Numbered from the stretch's first letter, positions 42,482-52,459 are shown. The stretch: DNA of 64,000 nt from JBOFOR01 sp051654865 (GCA_051654865.1 JBOFYV010000007.1:1-64000), one strand, 5' to 3'. Notes: generated by a model from the letters alone, not told the origin. A program made the numbers and translations.

Positions 42482-43795
42482 ATGAATAAAATATTTAAAT
42501 TATCTTGGCCAGTAATGTTAGGAATGATTTTGCAGAGTCTGTTGTCTACTGTTGATATGGTGTTTATAGGTAAATTAGGTACCTATGAACTAGCAGCAGT
42601 TGGAATATCTAACTCTGCTTTAACTGTTGTTTTTGTAATATCAACATTTGTATCTGCAGGGGTAGTTGCATTAGTATCTAGATATTATGGTGAAGGTGAT
42701 TTAGAAAAAGTAAAACAAGTAAGTACCCAAGCATATTTACTATCATTAGTTATTGGGGTAGTAGTAAGTATTGTATGCTGTAGTTTTACCAAACCATTTC
42801 TTAAAATTTTATTTAACCCAGAACAAAGAACTCTTCAATATGCATATGATTTTTCTGTTATTGTATTTTCAGGAACGGCCTTAGTGTTTATATCATCAAC
42901 TCTTAGAACAATAGTACAATCAATAGGGAATACTAAAACTCCCTTATATATTTTTGGATTAGCAAATGTTTTAAATATTATACTTGATCCAATACTTATA
43001 TATGGGTTTGATTTAGGGGTGAAAGGTGCTGCTATAGCAACCTTGAGTTCTACTATACTTAGCTTTATATTAATGAACATAGTTATAATAAAGAGATTGT
43101 ACAACAATGATAAACGTTTATTTATTAAATCTCTAAAAATATCTAAGTCAGTTTCTGTAAGAATACTAAAAATAGGAAGTTGGGCGTGCATTAAAGAGGT
43201 TACAAGACCTGTTACAGGAATGCTTATGGTTAGCTTGGTATACCTTGTAGGTAAAGAAGTTGGAAGTGCTGCGTTTTCAGTAGGTCAACAAATATTCAAT
43301 TATACATTTATATTTTTAAATGGACTATCTATATCCATATCGATACTAGTAGGTCAAAATTTAGGGAAAGGTAATATTGACGAATGTTACAAATTAATTA
43401 AATCAGGGTTGAAGCTTGCCTTTATAAATATGCTAGTATTTGCAATTCCGTATTTTATATTTCCTAAAAATATGATTTCTATATTTTCTACAGACCTAGA
43501 AGTTATAAGTGTAGGTTCATCTTATCTTAGAATTACTTATTTAGGCTTATTATTTGTAGTTTTCCCCATAATATTAGGAGGTGTATTTCAAGGGTCAGGT
43601 GATACTAAGCCACCGATGGTATCATCAATAGTAGCTAATGTAGTATTGAAGCTACCACTAGCATATTTATTAGCAATAACATTTAAATTAGGCCTTAATG
43701 GGGTTTGGATAGCAATTGCTTTATCTGTTTTAATAGAAGCAATAATGATTGTAAATTATTATAAAAAAGATAAATGGAGGGAAAAATTAATTTGA
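42482..43795 (+). CDS. MATE-family efflux transporter
   Basis: A 437-residue protein with twelve helices in two bundles, as in the NorM/DinF group. The start FKLSWPVMLGMILQSLLSTVDMVFIGKLG is typical, with a second homologous bundle from about residue 230. It exports cationic drugs with Na+ or H+. Three start codons (GTG 42473, ATG 42476, ATG 42482) lie together; I prefer 42482 because AAAGTGATG upstream then falls at proper spacing. The next gene overlaps its stop by one base. Confidence 0.88.
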   Translation: MNKIFKLSWPVMLGMILQSLLSTVDMVFIGKLGTYELAAVGISNSALTVVFVISTFVSAGVVALVSRYYGEGDLEKVKQVSTQAYLLSLVIGVVVSIVCCSFTKPFLKILFNPEQRTLQYAYDFSVIVFSGTALVFISSTLRTIVQSIGNTKTPLYIFGLANVLNIILDPILIYGFDLGVKGAAIATLSSTILSFILMNIVIIKRLYNNDKRLFIKSLKISKSVSVRILKIGSWACIKEVTRPVTGMLMVSLVYLVGKEVGSAAFSVGQQIFNYTFIFLNGLSISISILVGQNLGKGNIDECYKLIKSGLKLAFINMLVFAIPYFIFPKNMISIFSTDLEVISVGSSYLRITYLGLLFVVFPIILGGVFQGSGDTKPPMVSSIVANVVLKLPLAYLLAITFKLGLNGVWIAIALSVLIEAIMIVNYYKKDKWREKLI

Positions 43796-44535
43796 TGCTT
43801 TATGAGAGTGAGTTAAATGTTAATATTAAAAAATTACTATATAAAGATTTAATAAGCAATTTAAATATTATTGGAATATTAGAAAATCAAGAAAATACAA
43901 AAATATATGTTGATGACATAAATTATCCAACAGGAATAGTAGTTAATATAGGGTATTTGAATTATATGTATACAGAAAATGAAAAATTTACAGATAAGGT
44001 TATAGACTATATCTCAAATAATAAAGGTGAGTATGGATTTAGCGGGGTGAAAAGTGAAATTGCTAAAAAAATACAATCAAGATTTAAAGTGGAATGGAAG
44101 AATCCTTGCACATTATATTATTATGATAATAACAAATATATTAGGAGTAGTATTAAAGATAATGTATGTAGCTTAAGCGTTGATTATGCAGAAATAGTTA
44201 ATAATTATTATACTTTTAAAGATGAAGATTCCTTATTTGAAATAAAAGAATCTATATTAAATAGAGTTAGCAAATGTGTATTTAAAGAAGGTGAATTGGC
44301 ATCTTGGTTACTGATTCATAAAGATAATTCACTAGGTCCAATGTTTACGAGAGAAGAATATAGAAAAGAAGGGTATGCAGTAGATATTACGTTAAGTTTG
44401 GTTGATGAAATTTTAGATCAAGGTAAGATACCATATTTACAAGTAGAAAAGGGGAATTATGCATCTGAGAAGTTAGCTGAAAAATGTGGATTTAAACAAT
44501 ATGGAAATTGTGAATGGTTTGGTATCAGAGTATAA
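43795..44535 (+). CDS. GNAT-family N-acetyltransferase
   Basis: A 246-residue protein. The N-terminal 120 residues are not recognised. Residues about 160-245 look like the GNAT fold, with the acetyl-CoA loop REEYRKEGYAVDITLS and the terminal NYASEKLAEKCGFKQYG. GGAGGG at 43776-43781 and the TGATG overlap with the MATE stop indicate translational coupling. The substrate is unknown; the pairing with a MATE pump could mean joint handling of a toxic amine (inference). Confidence 0.7.
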   Translation: MLYESELNVNIKKLLYKDLISNLNIIGILENQENTKIYVDDINYPTGIVVNIGYLNYMYTENEKFTDKVIDYISNNKGEYGFSGVKSEIAKKIQSRFKVEWKNPCTLYYYDNNKYIRSSIKDNVCSLSVDYAEIVNNYYTFKDEDSLFEIKESILNRVSKCVFKEGELASWLLIHKDNSLGPMFTREEYRKEGYAVDITLSLVDEILDQGKIPYLQVEKGNYASEKLAEKCGFKQYGNCEWFGIRV

Positions 44536-44573
44536 ATTATTATATTTATAATCGATAAAGTCGTATAATACAT

Positions 44574-44630
44574 AAAGTATAATTATAGGAATGTAAAATG
44601 TAATTCATAGTCCTATAATTATACTTTTTT
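44574..44630 (+). terminator. Terminator
   Basis: A 17-bp perfect stem with arms 44574-44590 and 44611-44627 and a T-run after it ends the MATE-GNAT operon. Confidence 0.85.
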
Positions 44631-44642
44631 ATATATAAAATA

Positions 44643-44671
44643 TTGCTAAAATATGACATAAGTATTATTAT
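44643..44671 (+). promoter_or_regulatory. Promoter of the RND-TetR operon
   Basis: TTGCTA at 44643-44648, 17-base spacer, TATTAT at 44666-44671. The start point would be near 44678, directly before the palindromic operator. Confidence 0.6.
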
Positions 44672-44681
44672 ATTATTACAA

Positions 44682-44697
44682 GACTGACCAGTCGGTT
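44682..44697. promoter_or_regulatory. Probable TetR-family operator
   Basis: GACTGACCAGTCGGTT contains the perfect inverted repeat GACTG-AC-CAGTC and resembles operators of AcrR/TtgR-like repressors. It sits at the transcription start of an operon that encodes a TetR-type protein, so autorepression by that protein is likely. Confidence 0.6.
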
Positions 44698-44720
44698 CTA
44701 AAAAGCGAAGGGGTGAAATT

Positions 44721-47700
44721 ATGATTTCTAAATTTAGCGTAAAAAGACCATTTACAGTAGCGGTAGGTGTAATAATGGTACTAATATTAGGTATTGTATC
44801 ATTTATGAATATGACTACAGACTTATTACCAAGTGTTGATCTACCGTATGTGATGGTGAATACAGTGTATCCAGGTGCTAGTCCTGAAAAGGTAGAAGCT
44901 ACTGTAAGTAAGCCGTTAGAACAGGCACTAGCAACAACTAGTGGGTTAGAAAATATAAGTTCTGTATCAAGTGAAAACTCCAGCATGGTTATACTAGAGT
45001 TTAATCAAGACGTAAATATGGATTCTGCTATGATTGATGTTAGTGGAAAGATAGATATGGTAAAAGGTATGTTTGATGAAGGTGTTCAATCTCCTGTTAC
45101 AGTAAAGATGAATCCTGATATGATGCCTATAATGATGTTAAGTATTGATATTGAGGATATGGATATTAAAGAAGTAACAAAGTATGTAAATGATAATATA
45201 ATGCCTAAATTTGAAAGAATAGAAGGTGTAGCATCTGTAAGTGCAGTAGGTTTAGTACAAGATCAACTGAAGATTAAACTAGATGAGAAAAAAATCGATG
45301 ATATAAATAATAAGATACTAGCAAACATAGATGATGAATTATCAATACAGCAAAATGAATTAAATAAATCTAAAACAGATTTGAGTAAATCAAAACAAGA
45401 ATTAGATAGTCAAAAGAAAAATCAAACCTCACAAATAGAGAGTGGACTAAAGGAATTACAAACAGCAAAAAAAGAGTTACAAGCAGCGGTTAATGTAATT
45501 GGTTTATCAAAGGGAGAGTTACAAGATAAAATCGATGAAGCTAATATGGCATATGCACAAAACTCATTGCAGCTTAGTACTTTGAAAGAAGCACAACGTA
45601 ATCTAGTAGAAGGTTCTGAAGAGTACATAAAGCTTCAAGGGCAAATAACTGCACTAGAAGAAGTTGATGCTAAAATTAAAGAAGGTATAAGTCAGGCTAA
45701 AAAGGGAATAGAAGCTATCGATTCTTTAGCTCAATTAGATGCAAAGGAAAAAGAGTTATTAACAGGTAAAGTAACTTTAGAAAAAGAGTTAAATAATGCA
45801 TCAAGTCAAATAACTCAAGGTGAATCTCAATTAAAATCAGCACAAGAACAATTAGATAATGCAAAAGAAAGTGCATATAAAAGTGCTAATATAAAAGATA
45901 AAATTACTCCTGAAATGATAGGAAATATATTAACGGCTGAGAATTTCTCTATGCCAGCAGGATACATTAAAGAAAATGAAACACAATACTCTGTAAAAGT
46001 AGGAGAACAATTTGCAACTGTAGAAGAGTTGGAAAATTTACTATTATTTAATGTAGATGTCAAAGGAGTAGGAGACATTAAAATTAAAGATGTAGCTAGT
46101 GTGGAATTTGTGGATAATTCTTCAGATACATATACAAACGTTAATGGCAATCCAGGTATAATGCTTACATTCCAAAAATCAAGTGCATATTCAACTGCAA
46201 ATGTAACTAAGTCTATTAATAAAACTATAAGTAGTTTATCTAATGAAAATGATAAAATGCATATTACAACGTTAATGGATCAAGGTGTGTATATAGATTT
46301 AATAATAGATAGTGTATTAAGTAACTTAATATATGGAGGAATACTAGCAGTTATAGTATTATTACTTTTCCTAAGAAGCTTTAAGACTACAATTGTTGTA
46401 GCTTTTAGTATTCCAATAAGTGTGCTATTTGCAATAGTACTTATGTACTTTAGTGGTATTACATTAAATATAATATCTTTATCAGGTTTAGCACTTGGTG
46501 TGGGTATGCTAGTTGATAATAGTATTGTTGTTATTGAAAATATATACAGACTAAGAAATGAAGGAATGAGTATGGCAAAAGCTGCAGTATATGGTGCTAA
46601 ACAAGTTGCAGCAGCGATTAGTGCATCAACATTAACTACAATATGTGTATTTTTACCTATAGTGTTTACTGGTGGTATGACTAAACAATTATTTGTAGAT
46701 ATGGGGCTTACTATAGCATATTCATTGATTGCAAGTTTGGTTGTAGCCTTAACCGTAGTTCCAGCTATGAGTTCAAATTTATTAACTAAAGTAGATGAGA
46801 AAGAACATATTCTATTTGATAAGTTTGTAAATATATATGAAGTTATATTAAGAAAAAGCTTAAAACATAAAATAGTTGTAATATTATTTGCAATAGCATT
46901 ATTAGGATTTAGTGGATATAAAGCAGTAACAATGGGAACAAGCTTTATGCCTACAATGGATTCAACGCAGATGACAGCAACATTAACAATGCCAAAAGAA
47001 AGTAAAAAAAGTGATACTTATAAAATGAGTGATAAGTTTATTGATACATTGTTAACTATTGAAGATATAGAAACAGTAGGTGCTATGGAAAGTACTGGAA
47101 TGATGGGACAAGCAGGAGAAGGAATGTCCTTTTATATAATACTAAAAGAAGAGAAGAAATTATCAAATATTGAGGTAGAAGATTTAATATATGAAAAAAC
47201 TAAAGATTTAGAGTGTGAAATAAAAGTAACAGCATCAAATATGGATATGAGTGCTTTAGGTGGTTCTGGAATACAAATAGAAGTAAAAGGAACTGATCTA
47301 GATAAACTTCAGGAAATAGCAAAAGATTTAGCAGCAGTTTTATCTACAGTTGAAGGCGTTGCAGATGTATCTAATGGTATGGAAGATGCATCGACAGAAA
47401 CACGTGTAGTAGTAGATAAGAATAAGGCAATGGAATATGGATTGACAGTAGCTCAAGTATATCAAAAGGTATCTAGTATCATAGAGGAAGAAAAAGAGGC
47501 AACAAAAGTTACTATAGAAAATAATGAATATCCAGTTATAGTAGCAAGTGATGTTGATATTTCAAGATCAGATTTAAAAAAATATAAAATAAAGGCAACT
47601 AAAGGTCAGGAAGAAGTAGAAATAAAGTTATCTGATATAGCATCTATACAAAGTGCGAATAGCTTAGCTTCTATAAATAGAGATAATCAATCAAGATACA

Positions 47701-48359
47701 TTACAGTAAGTGCATCAATTGATTCTAAGTTTAATATCGGGCTAGTGAGTAGAGATGTACAATCAAAGCTAAAAGATTATGAGTTACCATCAGGATATAC
47801 AATTGAAATGAAAGGTGAAAATGAAACCATTAATAAATCATTTACAGATTTATTACTTATGGGAGCATTAGCTATAGTATTCGTATACTTAATAATGGTT
47901 GCTCAGTTCCAATCGTTACTATCTCCATTTATAGTAATGTTTACAATACCTTTAGCATTTACAGGAGGATTACTTGCATTATTAGTGACTAATAATGACT
48001 TAAGTGTAATATCATTACTAGGGTTCCTAGTATTATCAGGTGTGGTAGTAAATAATGGTATAGTATTTGTTGATTATATTAATCAACTAAGATTAAGTGG
48101 AATGAAGAAAAAAGATGCTATAATAGAAACAGGACGTACTCGTATTAGACCTATACTTATGACAGCTCTTACAACAATATTAGCAATGTCAACAATGGCG
48201 ATAGGTGTTGGTATGGGTGCAGAAATGACACAAGGGTTAGCTATAGTGACTATTGGAGGGTTATTATATGGAACGGTACTTACATTAGTTGTTATACCAG
48301 TTTTATATGATTTATTACATAAAAAAGAATTAAAGCAAATCCTAATAGAGGAGGAATAA
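44721..48359 (+). CDS. RND-family efflux permease with long internal coiled coil
   Basis: A 1212-residue HAE1/AcrB-like proton-driven pump. The first helix, porter domains, helix block near residues 530-690 (GLALGVGMLVDNSIVVIENIYRLRNEG with the transport Asp) and the C-terminal helix block are all present. Residues about 200-390 are an unusual Lys/Glu/Gln-rich coiled coil inserted in the first porter region, absent from Gram-negative pumps. The cell has no outer membrane, and no adaptor or outer channel gene is near. The coiled coil may span the wall or replace the adaptor. A TetR gene follows two bases later. Confidence 0.9.
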   Translation: MISKFSVKRPFTVAVGVIMVLILGIVSFMNMTTDLLPSVDLPYVMVNTVYPGASPEKVEATVSKPLEQALATTSGLENISSVSSENSSMVILEFNQDVNMDSAMIDVSGKIDMVKGMFDEGVQSPVTVKMNPDMMPIMMLSIDIEDMDIKEVTKYVNDNIMPKFERIEGVASVSAVGLVQDQLKIKLDEKKIDDINNKILANIDDELSIQQNELNKSKTDLSKSKQELDSQKKNQTSQIESGLKELQTAKKELQAAVNVIGLSKGELQDKIDEANMAYAQNSLQLSTLKEAQRNLVEGSEEYIKLQGQITALEEVDAKIKEGISQAKKGIEAIDSLAQLDAKEKELLTGKVTLEKELNNASSQITQGESQLKSAQEQLDNAKESAYKSANIKDKITPEMIGNILTAENFSMPAGYIKENETQYSVKVGEQFATVEELENLLLFNVDVKGVGDIKIKDVASVEFVDNSSDTYTNVNGNPGIMLTFQKSSAYSTANVTKSINKTISSLSNENDKMHITTLMDQGVYIDLIIDSVLSNLIYGGILAVIVLLLFLRSFKTTIVVAFSIPISVLFAIVLMYFSGITLNIISLSGLALGVGMLVDNSIVVIENIYRLRNEGMSMAKAAVYGAKQVAAAISASTLTTICVFLPIVFTGGMTKQLFVDMGLTIAYSLIASLVVALTVVPAMSSNLLTKVDEKEHILFDKFVNIYEVILRKSLKHKIVVILFAIALLGFSGYKAVTMGTSFMPTMDSTQMTATLTMPKESKKSDTYKMSDKFIDTLLTIEDIETVGAMESTGMMGQAGEGMSFYIILKEEKKLSNIEVEDLIYEKTKDLECEIKVTASNMDMSALGGSGIQIEVKGTDLDKLQEIAKDLAAVLSTVEGVADVSNGMEDASTETRVVVDKNKAMEYGLTVAQVYQKVSSIIEEEKEATKVTIENNEYPVIVASDVDISRSDLKKYKIKATKGQEEVEIKLSDIASIQSANSLASINRDNQSRYITVSASIDSKFNIGLVSRDVQSKLKDYELPSGYTIEMKGENETINKSFTDLLLMGALAIVFVYLIMVAQFQSLLSPFIVMFTIPLAFTGGLLALLVTNNDLSVISLLGFLVLSGVVVNNGIVFVDYINQLRLSGMKKKDAIIETGRTRIRPILMTALTTILAMSTMAIGVGMGAEMTQGLAIVTIGGLLYGTVLTLVVIPVLYDLLHKKELKQILIEEE

Positions 48360-48360
48360 A

Positions 48361-48975
48361 ATGAGTTATGAAAATAAGTACTCAAAAAAAGAAATTTTAG
48401 TTTTTGAGGGATTTATAAAACTTGTAGATGAAGGCGTTAGTTTAAGTAGTATTAAAGTTGCAGATATAGCGAAATCAGCAGGAATAGGTAAAGGCACAGT
48501 TTACGAATATTTTAGAAATAAAGAAGAAGTAATAGCAAAATCCATTTTGTACAAGATGCACAAGGAATTTGCCAATATGATAATAAAGATAGAAAATGTT
48601 GACGGATTTAAAAATAAATGTGATGTTGGATTTCAAGAAATTCTAGAAGTAATGACCAGTAGATGTGCATATTTTCAAATGTTAATGACAAGTAGGGAAA
48701 TACATGATGTATTTAAATGTATAAATCATGGCAAAGATGAAATGATTGAATTTAGAGATTACGTTGTTGAAATACTTGAACCTATTATTGAATTAGGCAT
48801 AAAAGAAGGTATAATAAACTATAAACTTGATAAGATTTATATTAGAAGTGTATTTGTTAGTGTTTGTAGTGGGATATCAACGATTTCTCGTTTTCAGTTT
48901 GGAGAATTTAATCAAAGTGATCTGATAAGACAAAAAGATATTGCGTATACAATGTTAATAAAAGCATTAAACTAA
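48361..48975 (+). CDS. TetR/AcrR-family transcriptional regulator
   Basis: A 204-residue repressor. Residues about 10-57 form the TetR helix-turn-helix (VADIAKSAGIGKGTVYEYFRNKEEVI); the remaining helices form the ligand-binding and dimer domain. GAGGAGG in the end of the RND gene is its ribosome binding site. It probably represses the RND operon through the palindrome at 44682-44697 and responds to a pump substrate. Confidence 0.92.
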   Translation: MSYENKYSKKEILVFEGFIKLVDEGVSLSSIKVADIAKSAGIGKGTVYEYFRNKEEVIAKSILYKMHKEFANMIIKIENVDGFKNKCDVGFQEILEVMTSRCAYFQMLMTSREIHDVFKCINHGKDEMIEFRDYVVEILEPIIELGIKEGIINYKLDKIYIRSVFVSVCSGISTISRFQFGEFNQSDLIRQKDIAYTMLIKALN

Positions 48976-48976
48976 G

Positions 48977-49007
48977 AAAAGCTAGCAAAATTTGCTAGCT
49001 TTTTTTG
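48977..49007 (+). terminator. Terminator
   Basis: A 10-bp stem AAAAGCTAGC / GCTAGCTTTT with AT-rich loop and a T-run. Confidence 0.85.
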
Positions 49008-49102
49008 TGAAAATCGTACAAGCAAAAACGACAAAAAAATACGAAAACAATGCTATATATAAGGATATTGAATCAAAAAAAGTATTTTCATATTGAAAGA
49101 AA

Positions 49103-49109
49103 TGTCGAA
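49103..49109 (+). promoter_or_regulatory. Possible Spo0A box
   Basis: TGTCGAA, exact core match, 123 bases before the glucosaminidase start. A TGTCGTT on the other strand lies near 49030. Weak evidence on its own. Confidence 0.3.
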
Positions 49110-49231
49110 AATAAAGAAAAAATAATACGATAAGCTTTATTGAAATACTGTTATTTAAAAATACAAAGGAAAGCTACATTCCTTTAGTGAATTATATATA
49201 TACAGAGATTTTAATAAAGGGGACAAAATAT

Positions 49232-49930
49232 ATGAAATTGAGTAAAAAAATGGTTAGCTTAATGTGCTTATCTTTAGTGATGATGGGTTTTGGCAAATCA
49301 TCAACAAGTAACATAATAGATGATTCAAATTTAAGCTCAAAAGTAATTAATAAGGCTACAGATAATGTAGTCAAAGAAGCATCTATAGAAATTGAAGAAA
49401 AAGAATATATAGATGAAGAAAAAGAACGTATAGATATAGAAAATATTGAAGTCAGATATACAAGAAGTGATATGACAGTACCGAGTAATATAACAAAAGA
49501 GGAACTAGAGAACGTATTTGAAAAATACAAAGGTGCATCAACTATGAATCATCTTGCAAGTGCATTTGTAGATGCGGAGAAAGCGTACGGAGTAAATGCG
49601 TTTGCTATGGCAGGAATAGTAGCATTAGAAAGTGGATTTGCAACATCAAGAAGAGCAGTGGAAGATAATAATCTAACAGGATATGAAGTATATGCGGATG
49701 ATTCAAAAGGAAGGTTATTTTCTAGTCAATACGAAAGTATAATGCAAACTGCAAAGCATTTAGGTAAAAATTATTTAACTGAAGGTGGTCAATACTATAA
49801 TGGGGTATCTGTAGATGCGGTACAAGTATCATATTGCCCTGATGAAGGTAAAGGTAAAAATTGGAACGGGAAAGTAGATTCATTAGCTTTAGGTTTTTTT
49901 AAAACCTATGAAGAAATTTATAAGAATTAA
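49232..49930 (+). CDS. Exported glucosaminidase-domain protein
   Basis: A 232-residue cell-wall hydrolase. Residues 1-20 are a signal sequence (basic start, hydrophobic core). Residues about 30-90 are an acidic linker. Residues 95-230 match the family 73/LytG-like glucosaminidase fold, with the probable catalytic Glu in GIVALESGFATS near 150 and the YEVYADDSKG loop. It would cut N-acetylglucosamine bonds in peptidoglycan outside the cell. AAAGGGG selects ATG 49232; the longer frame to 49187 has no ribosome binding site. Confidence 0.85.
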   Translation: MKLSKKMVSLMCLSLVMMGFGKSSTSNIIDDSNLSSKVINKATDNVVKEASIEIEEKEYIDEEKERIDIENIEVRYTRSDMTVPSNITKEELENVFEKYKGASTMNHLASAFVDAEKAYGVNAFAMAGIVALESGFATSRRAVEDNNLTGYEVYADDSKGRLFSSQYESIMQTAKHLGKNYLTEGGQYYNGVSVDAVQVSYCPDEGKGKNWNGKVDSLALGFFKTYEEIYKN

Positions 49931-50016
49931 ATAGAAAAAGTTACCTCCTTTTAAATAGTATTAAAGTCTTAAGATATGGGATATTTATATTATAGATGGC
50001 ATAATGGAGGTGGGGA

Positions 50017-50433
50017 ATGAAAAAGATTATATTAATTTTAATGATGGCTATATTGATAAGTATAGCAATTGAAGATTTGCCAATTAGTGCATTATCAAAT
50101 GATGATTTAGAAAAAATAATTATACAAGAGTATCAAGGAGAAAATGCAGTTTTTACAAGTCAAAGAGAAATTAATGAAATAGTAAAAGTGTTAAGAGAAA
50201 GTTCTATAGAAATATCTGATATTCAAAACATAAAATTAGAACCTGATTTATATATAATTGAGGACTATGAAAATAGAGGAACGTTAACCTTTGGACTAAT
50301 AAAGGGATCTCAATATATTAAGTGTGATATAGAAGGGGATATATACTGGTACAAAGTTCCTATAGAAAAGAAAGATGAAGTATACAAAGCAATAAAAGAA
50401 AAATTAAAAACTAATATAGAAGCGAATAAGTAA
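50017..50433 (+). CDS. Small exported protein of unknown function
   Basis: A 138-residue protein with an N-terminal signal peptide (KKIILILMMAILISIA, cleavage probably near SALS at residue 29) and a mixed alpha/beta mature part. No lipobox. GGAGGTGGGG precedes the ATG. It follows the glucosaminidase gene by 86 bases without a clear terminator, so it may be cotranscribed. No family recognised. Confidence 0.6.
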   Translation: MKKIILILMMAILISIAIEDLPISALSNDDLEKIIIQEYQGENAVFTSQREINEIVKVLRESSIEISDIQNIKLEPDLYIIEDYENRGTLTFGLIKGSQYIKCDIEGDIYWYKVPIEKKDEVYKAIKEKLKTNIEANK

Positions 50434-50462
50434 AAGTGTAGATATAATCTACACTTTTTTTG
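50432..50462 (+). terminator. Terminator
   Basis: A 12-bp stem AAAAGTGTAGAT / ATCTACACTTTT with a T-run. Confidence 0.88.
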
Positions 50463-50713
50463 AGTATTAAGGCAGCATATTAAATTGAATATTTAGCTAA
50501 TATACATAAAAATGGATGGTAATGAAAAAAAAAACGTTCAACTTGAAAAAAATACGACTCCTCGGAAAATAAAACTAGATATATCAAGGGTTATAATCTT
50601 GTAAATTGTTTGATAAAATAAAAAAATGAAATATAAATAAAAAATATTGCATTTTTATAGTGATTAACATATACTTAAAAAAGAAGCATAATTAAAACAA
50701 AGGGGGGAGATAT
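50463..50713 (+). other. Leader region of the pxp operon
   Basis: About 250 AT-rich bases with GGGGGGAG at the 3' end as the ribosome binding site of pxpB. No hairpin terminator or known riboswitch is visible, and no convincing promoter could be fixed. Confidence 0.4.
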
Positions 50714-51448
50714 ATGAAATATTTGATTGTAGGCGATAGTGCAATTTCAATAGAATTTGGAAATGAGATAAATAGCCAAATAAACGATAAAATTAAAAAT
50801 CTTAACTATGTAATTAAAAAAGCTAAAGTAGATGGAATAATTGAAACTGTACCATCATTTAAATCATTATTAGTATACTATGATCCTGTAAAGTTATATT
50901 TTAGAGAAGTAAAAGAAATACTTATTAATTTGGAGAAAGAAGTTGAAAACATAGATGTAATTAATAAGAGAATAATAGAGATCCCCGTATGCTATGATGA
51001 AGAGTTTGGAAGTGATATTAGATATGTAATGGAACATACTAAATTATCATATGAGGAACTCGTGAGTATACATACTAATCAAGAATATTTAATATATATG
51101 CTAGGATTTCTTCCAGGATTTGCATACCTAGGTGGTATGGATAAAAAATTAGTTACTCCAAGATTAGATAATCCACGAATTAAAATAAATGCAGGGTCAA
51201 TTGGTATAGGGGGAGAGCAAACAGGTATATATCCAATAGAATCTCCTGGAGGATGGAGAATAATTGGAAGGACGCCGATTAAACCATACGATATAAATAG
51301 AAAAAATCCAGTGATTTATGAGGTTGGTGATTATATTAGATTTATAGCTATAAATAAAAATGAATACTACAGAATAAGTGATTTACTTCAAAAAGGAAGT
51401 TATGAGTATAGGGTTATAGAAAGGAGTGGGGAAAACTGGGGATATTGA
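50714..51448 (+). CDS. pxpB: 5-oxoprolinase subunit PxpB (KipI-like, carboxyltransferase subdomain 1)
   Basis: A 244-residue protein of the PxpB/KipI/allophanate hydrolase subunit 1 family. Landmarks are the start IVGDSAISIEFGN, YMLGFLPGFAYLGG near residue 132 and GGEQTGIYPIESPGGWRIIGRTP near 170. It pairs with PxpC, whose gene overlaps its stop, to form a module homologous to the carboxyltransferase domain of urea carboxylase. In E. coli-type enzymes PxpABC opens 5-oxoproline with ATP. Here the presence of accB and accC in the same operon suggests carboxybiotin is involved. Confidence 0.92.
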   Translation: MKYLIVGDSAISIEFGNEINSQINDKIKNLNYVIKKAKVDGIIETVPSFKSLLVYYDPVKLYFREVKEILINLEKEVENIDVINKRIIEIPVCYDEEFGSDIRYVMEHTKLSYEELVSIHTNQEYLIYMLGFLPGFAYLGGMDKKLVTPRLDNPRIKINAGSIGIGGEQTGIYPIESPGGWRIIGRTPIKPYDINRKNPVIYEVGDYIRFIAINKNEYYRISDLLQKGSYEYRVIERSGENWGY

Positions 51449-52446
51449 TTGTTGAAGGAGGACTACAAACCACGATACAAGATTTTGGAAGAGTTGGATA
51501 TCAAGAATTTGGATTTTCTCCATGTGGAGCCTTGGACAAAAAATCCTTAGCCATTGCAAATATACTTGTGGGGAATGTAGAAAATGAAGCTGGTATAGAA
51601 ATAACTTTAATTGGTCCAATAATGAAATTTACTAAATCTAATATAATAGCCATAACTGGAGGAAATTTAAATCCAAAGATTAATGGAAAAGAAGTAAAAA
51701 TGTATAAAGCAGTATTAGTTGAAAAAGGAGATATGCTAAGTTTTACCAATGCTATAAATGGAGCTAGAGGTTATATATCCTTTGCTGGAGGACTAGATGT
51801 TGACTGTGTAATGGGAAGTAAATCAACTAATTTAAAATGTAAGATAGGGGGATTAGAAGGAAGAGAATTAAAAAAGAATGATTTTATAGAATTCACATCA
51901 CCTAAAGATTATCTAGAAAATTTCGCATCAAGAGTAATAAATGTAAATGATAGAGCTAATAAAACTATTATATTAAGAGTAATACTAGGACCACAAGATG
52001 ATGCATTTACTAGTGAGGGTTTAAAAACATTTTTAAGTTCAGAATATGAAATAACTAAAGAGTTTGATAGAATGGGATGTAGACTAGAAGGTCCTGAAAT
52101 TGAACATAAAAGTTCTTCAGATATAATTTCAGATGGAATAGCACTGGGGTCAATTCAAATTCCTGCCACTAAAAAGCCAATAATAATGTTAAACGATAGA
52201 CAAACAACTGGAGGATACACAAAGATTGGAACGATAATTTCAGTAGATATTCAAAAAATTGCACAATGTAAAGTTAAAGATAAGATTAAGTTTGAAAGTG
52301 TTGATGTTGAAACTGCACAAAATATATATAGAAAAGAACTAGAAGAGTTAAAAAAGATAAAAGACGAAATTAATAGACCTTGTATAGAGGTACTAAAGCC
52401 AAGAAAAGCATCTAGGAGGATAGAACATTTACTAAGTAAAATTTAG
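51445..52446 (+). CDS. pxpC: 5-oxoprolinase subunit PxpC (KipA-like, carboxyltransferase subdomain 2)
   Basis: A 333-residue protein of the biotin-dependent carboxyltransferase/KipA family. Landmarks: TTIQDFGRVGYQEFGFSPCGALD near residue 10, ARGYISFAGGLDV near 108, RMGCRLEGP near 210 and LNDRQTTGGYTKIG near 250. The start is a TTG (51445) that overlaps the TGA of pxpB, so translation is coupled. With PxpB it should form the lactam-handling or carboxyltransferase centre. Confidence 0.92.
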   Translation: MIVEGGLQTTIQDFGRVGYQEFGFSPCGALDKKSLAIANILVGNVENEAGIEITLIGPIMKFTKSNIIAITGGNLNPKINGKEVKMYKAVLVEKGDMLSFTNAINGARGYISFAGGLDVDCVMGSKSTNLKCKIGGLEGRELKKNDFIEFTSPKDYLENFASRVINVNDRANKTIILRVILGPQDDAFTSEGLKTFLSSEYEITKEFDRMGCRLEGPEIEHKSSSDIISDGIALGSIQIPATKKPIIMLNDRQTTGGYTKIGTIISVDIQKIAQCKVKDKIKFESVDVETAQNIYRKELEELKKIKDEINRPCIEVLKPRKASRRIEHLLSKI

Positions 52447-52459
52447 GAGGGAAATAATA

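Noticed and set aside
49232..49930. Glucosaminidase as a phage endolysin
   Set aside because: It has its own signal peptide and lies among chromosomal genes without any phage module.
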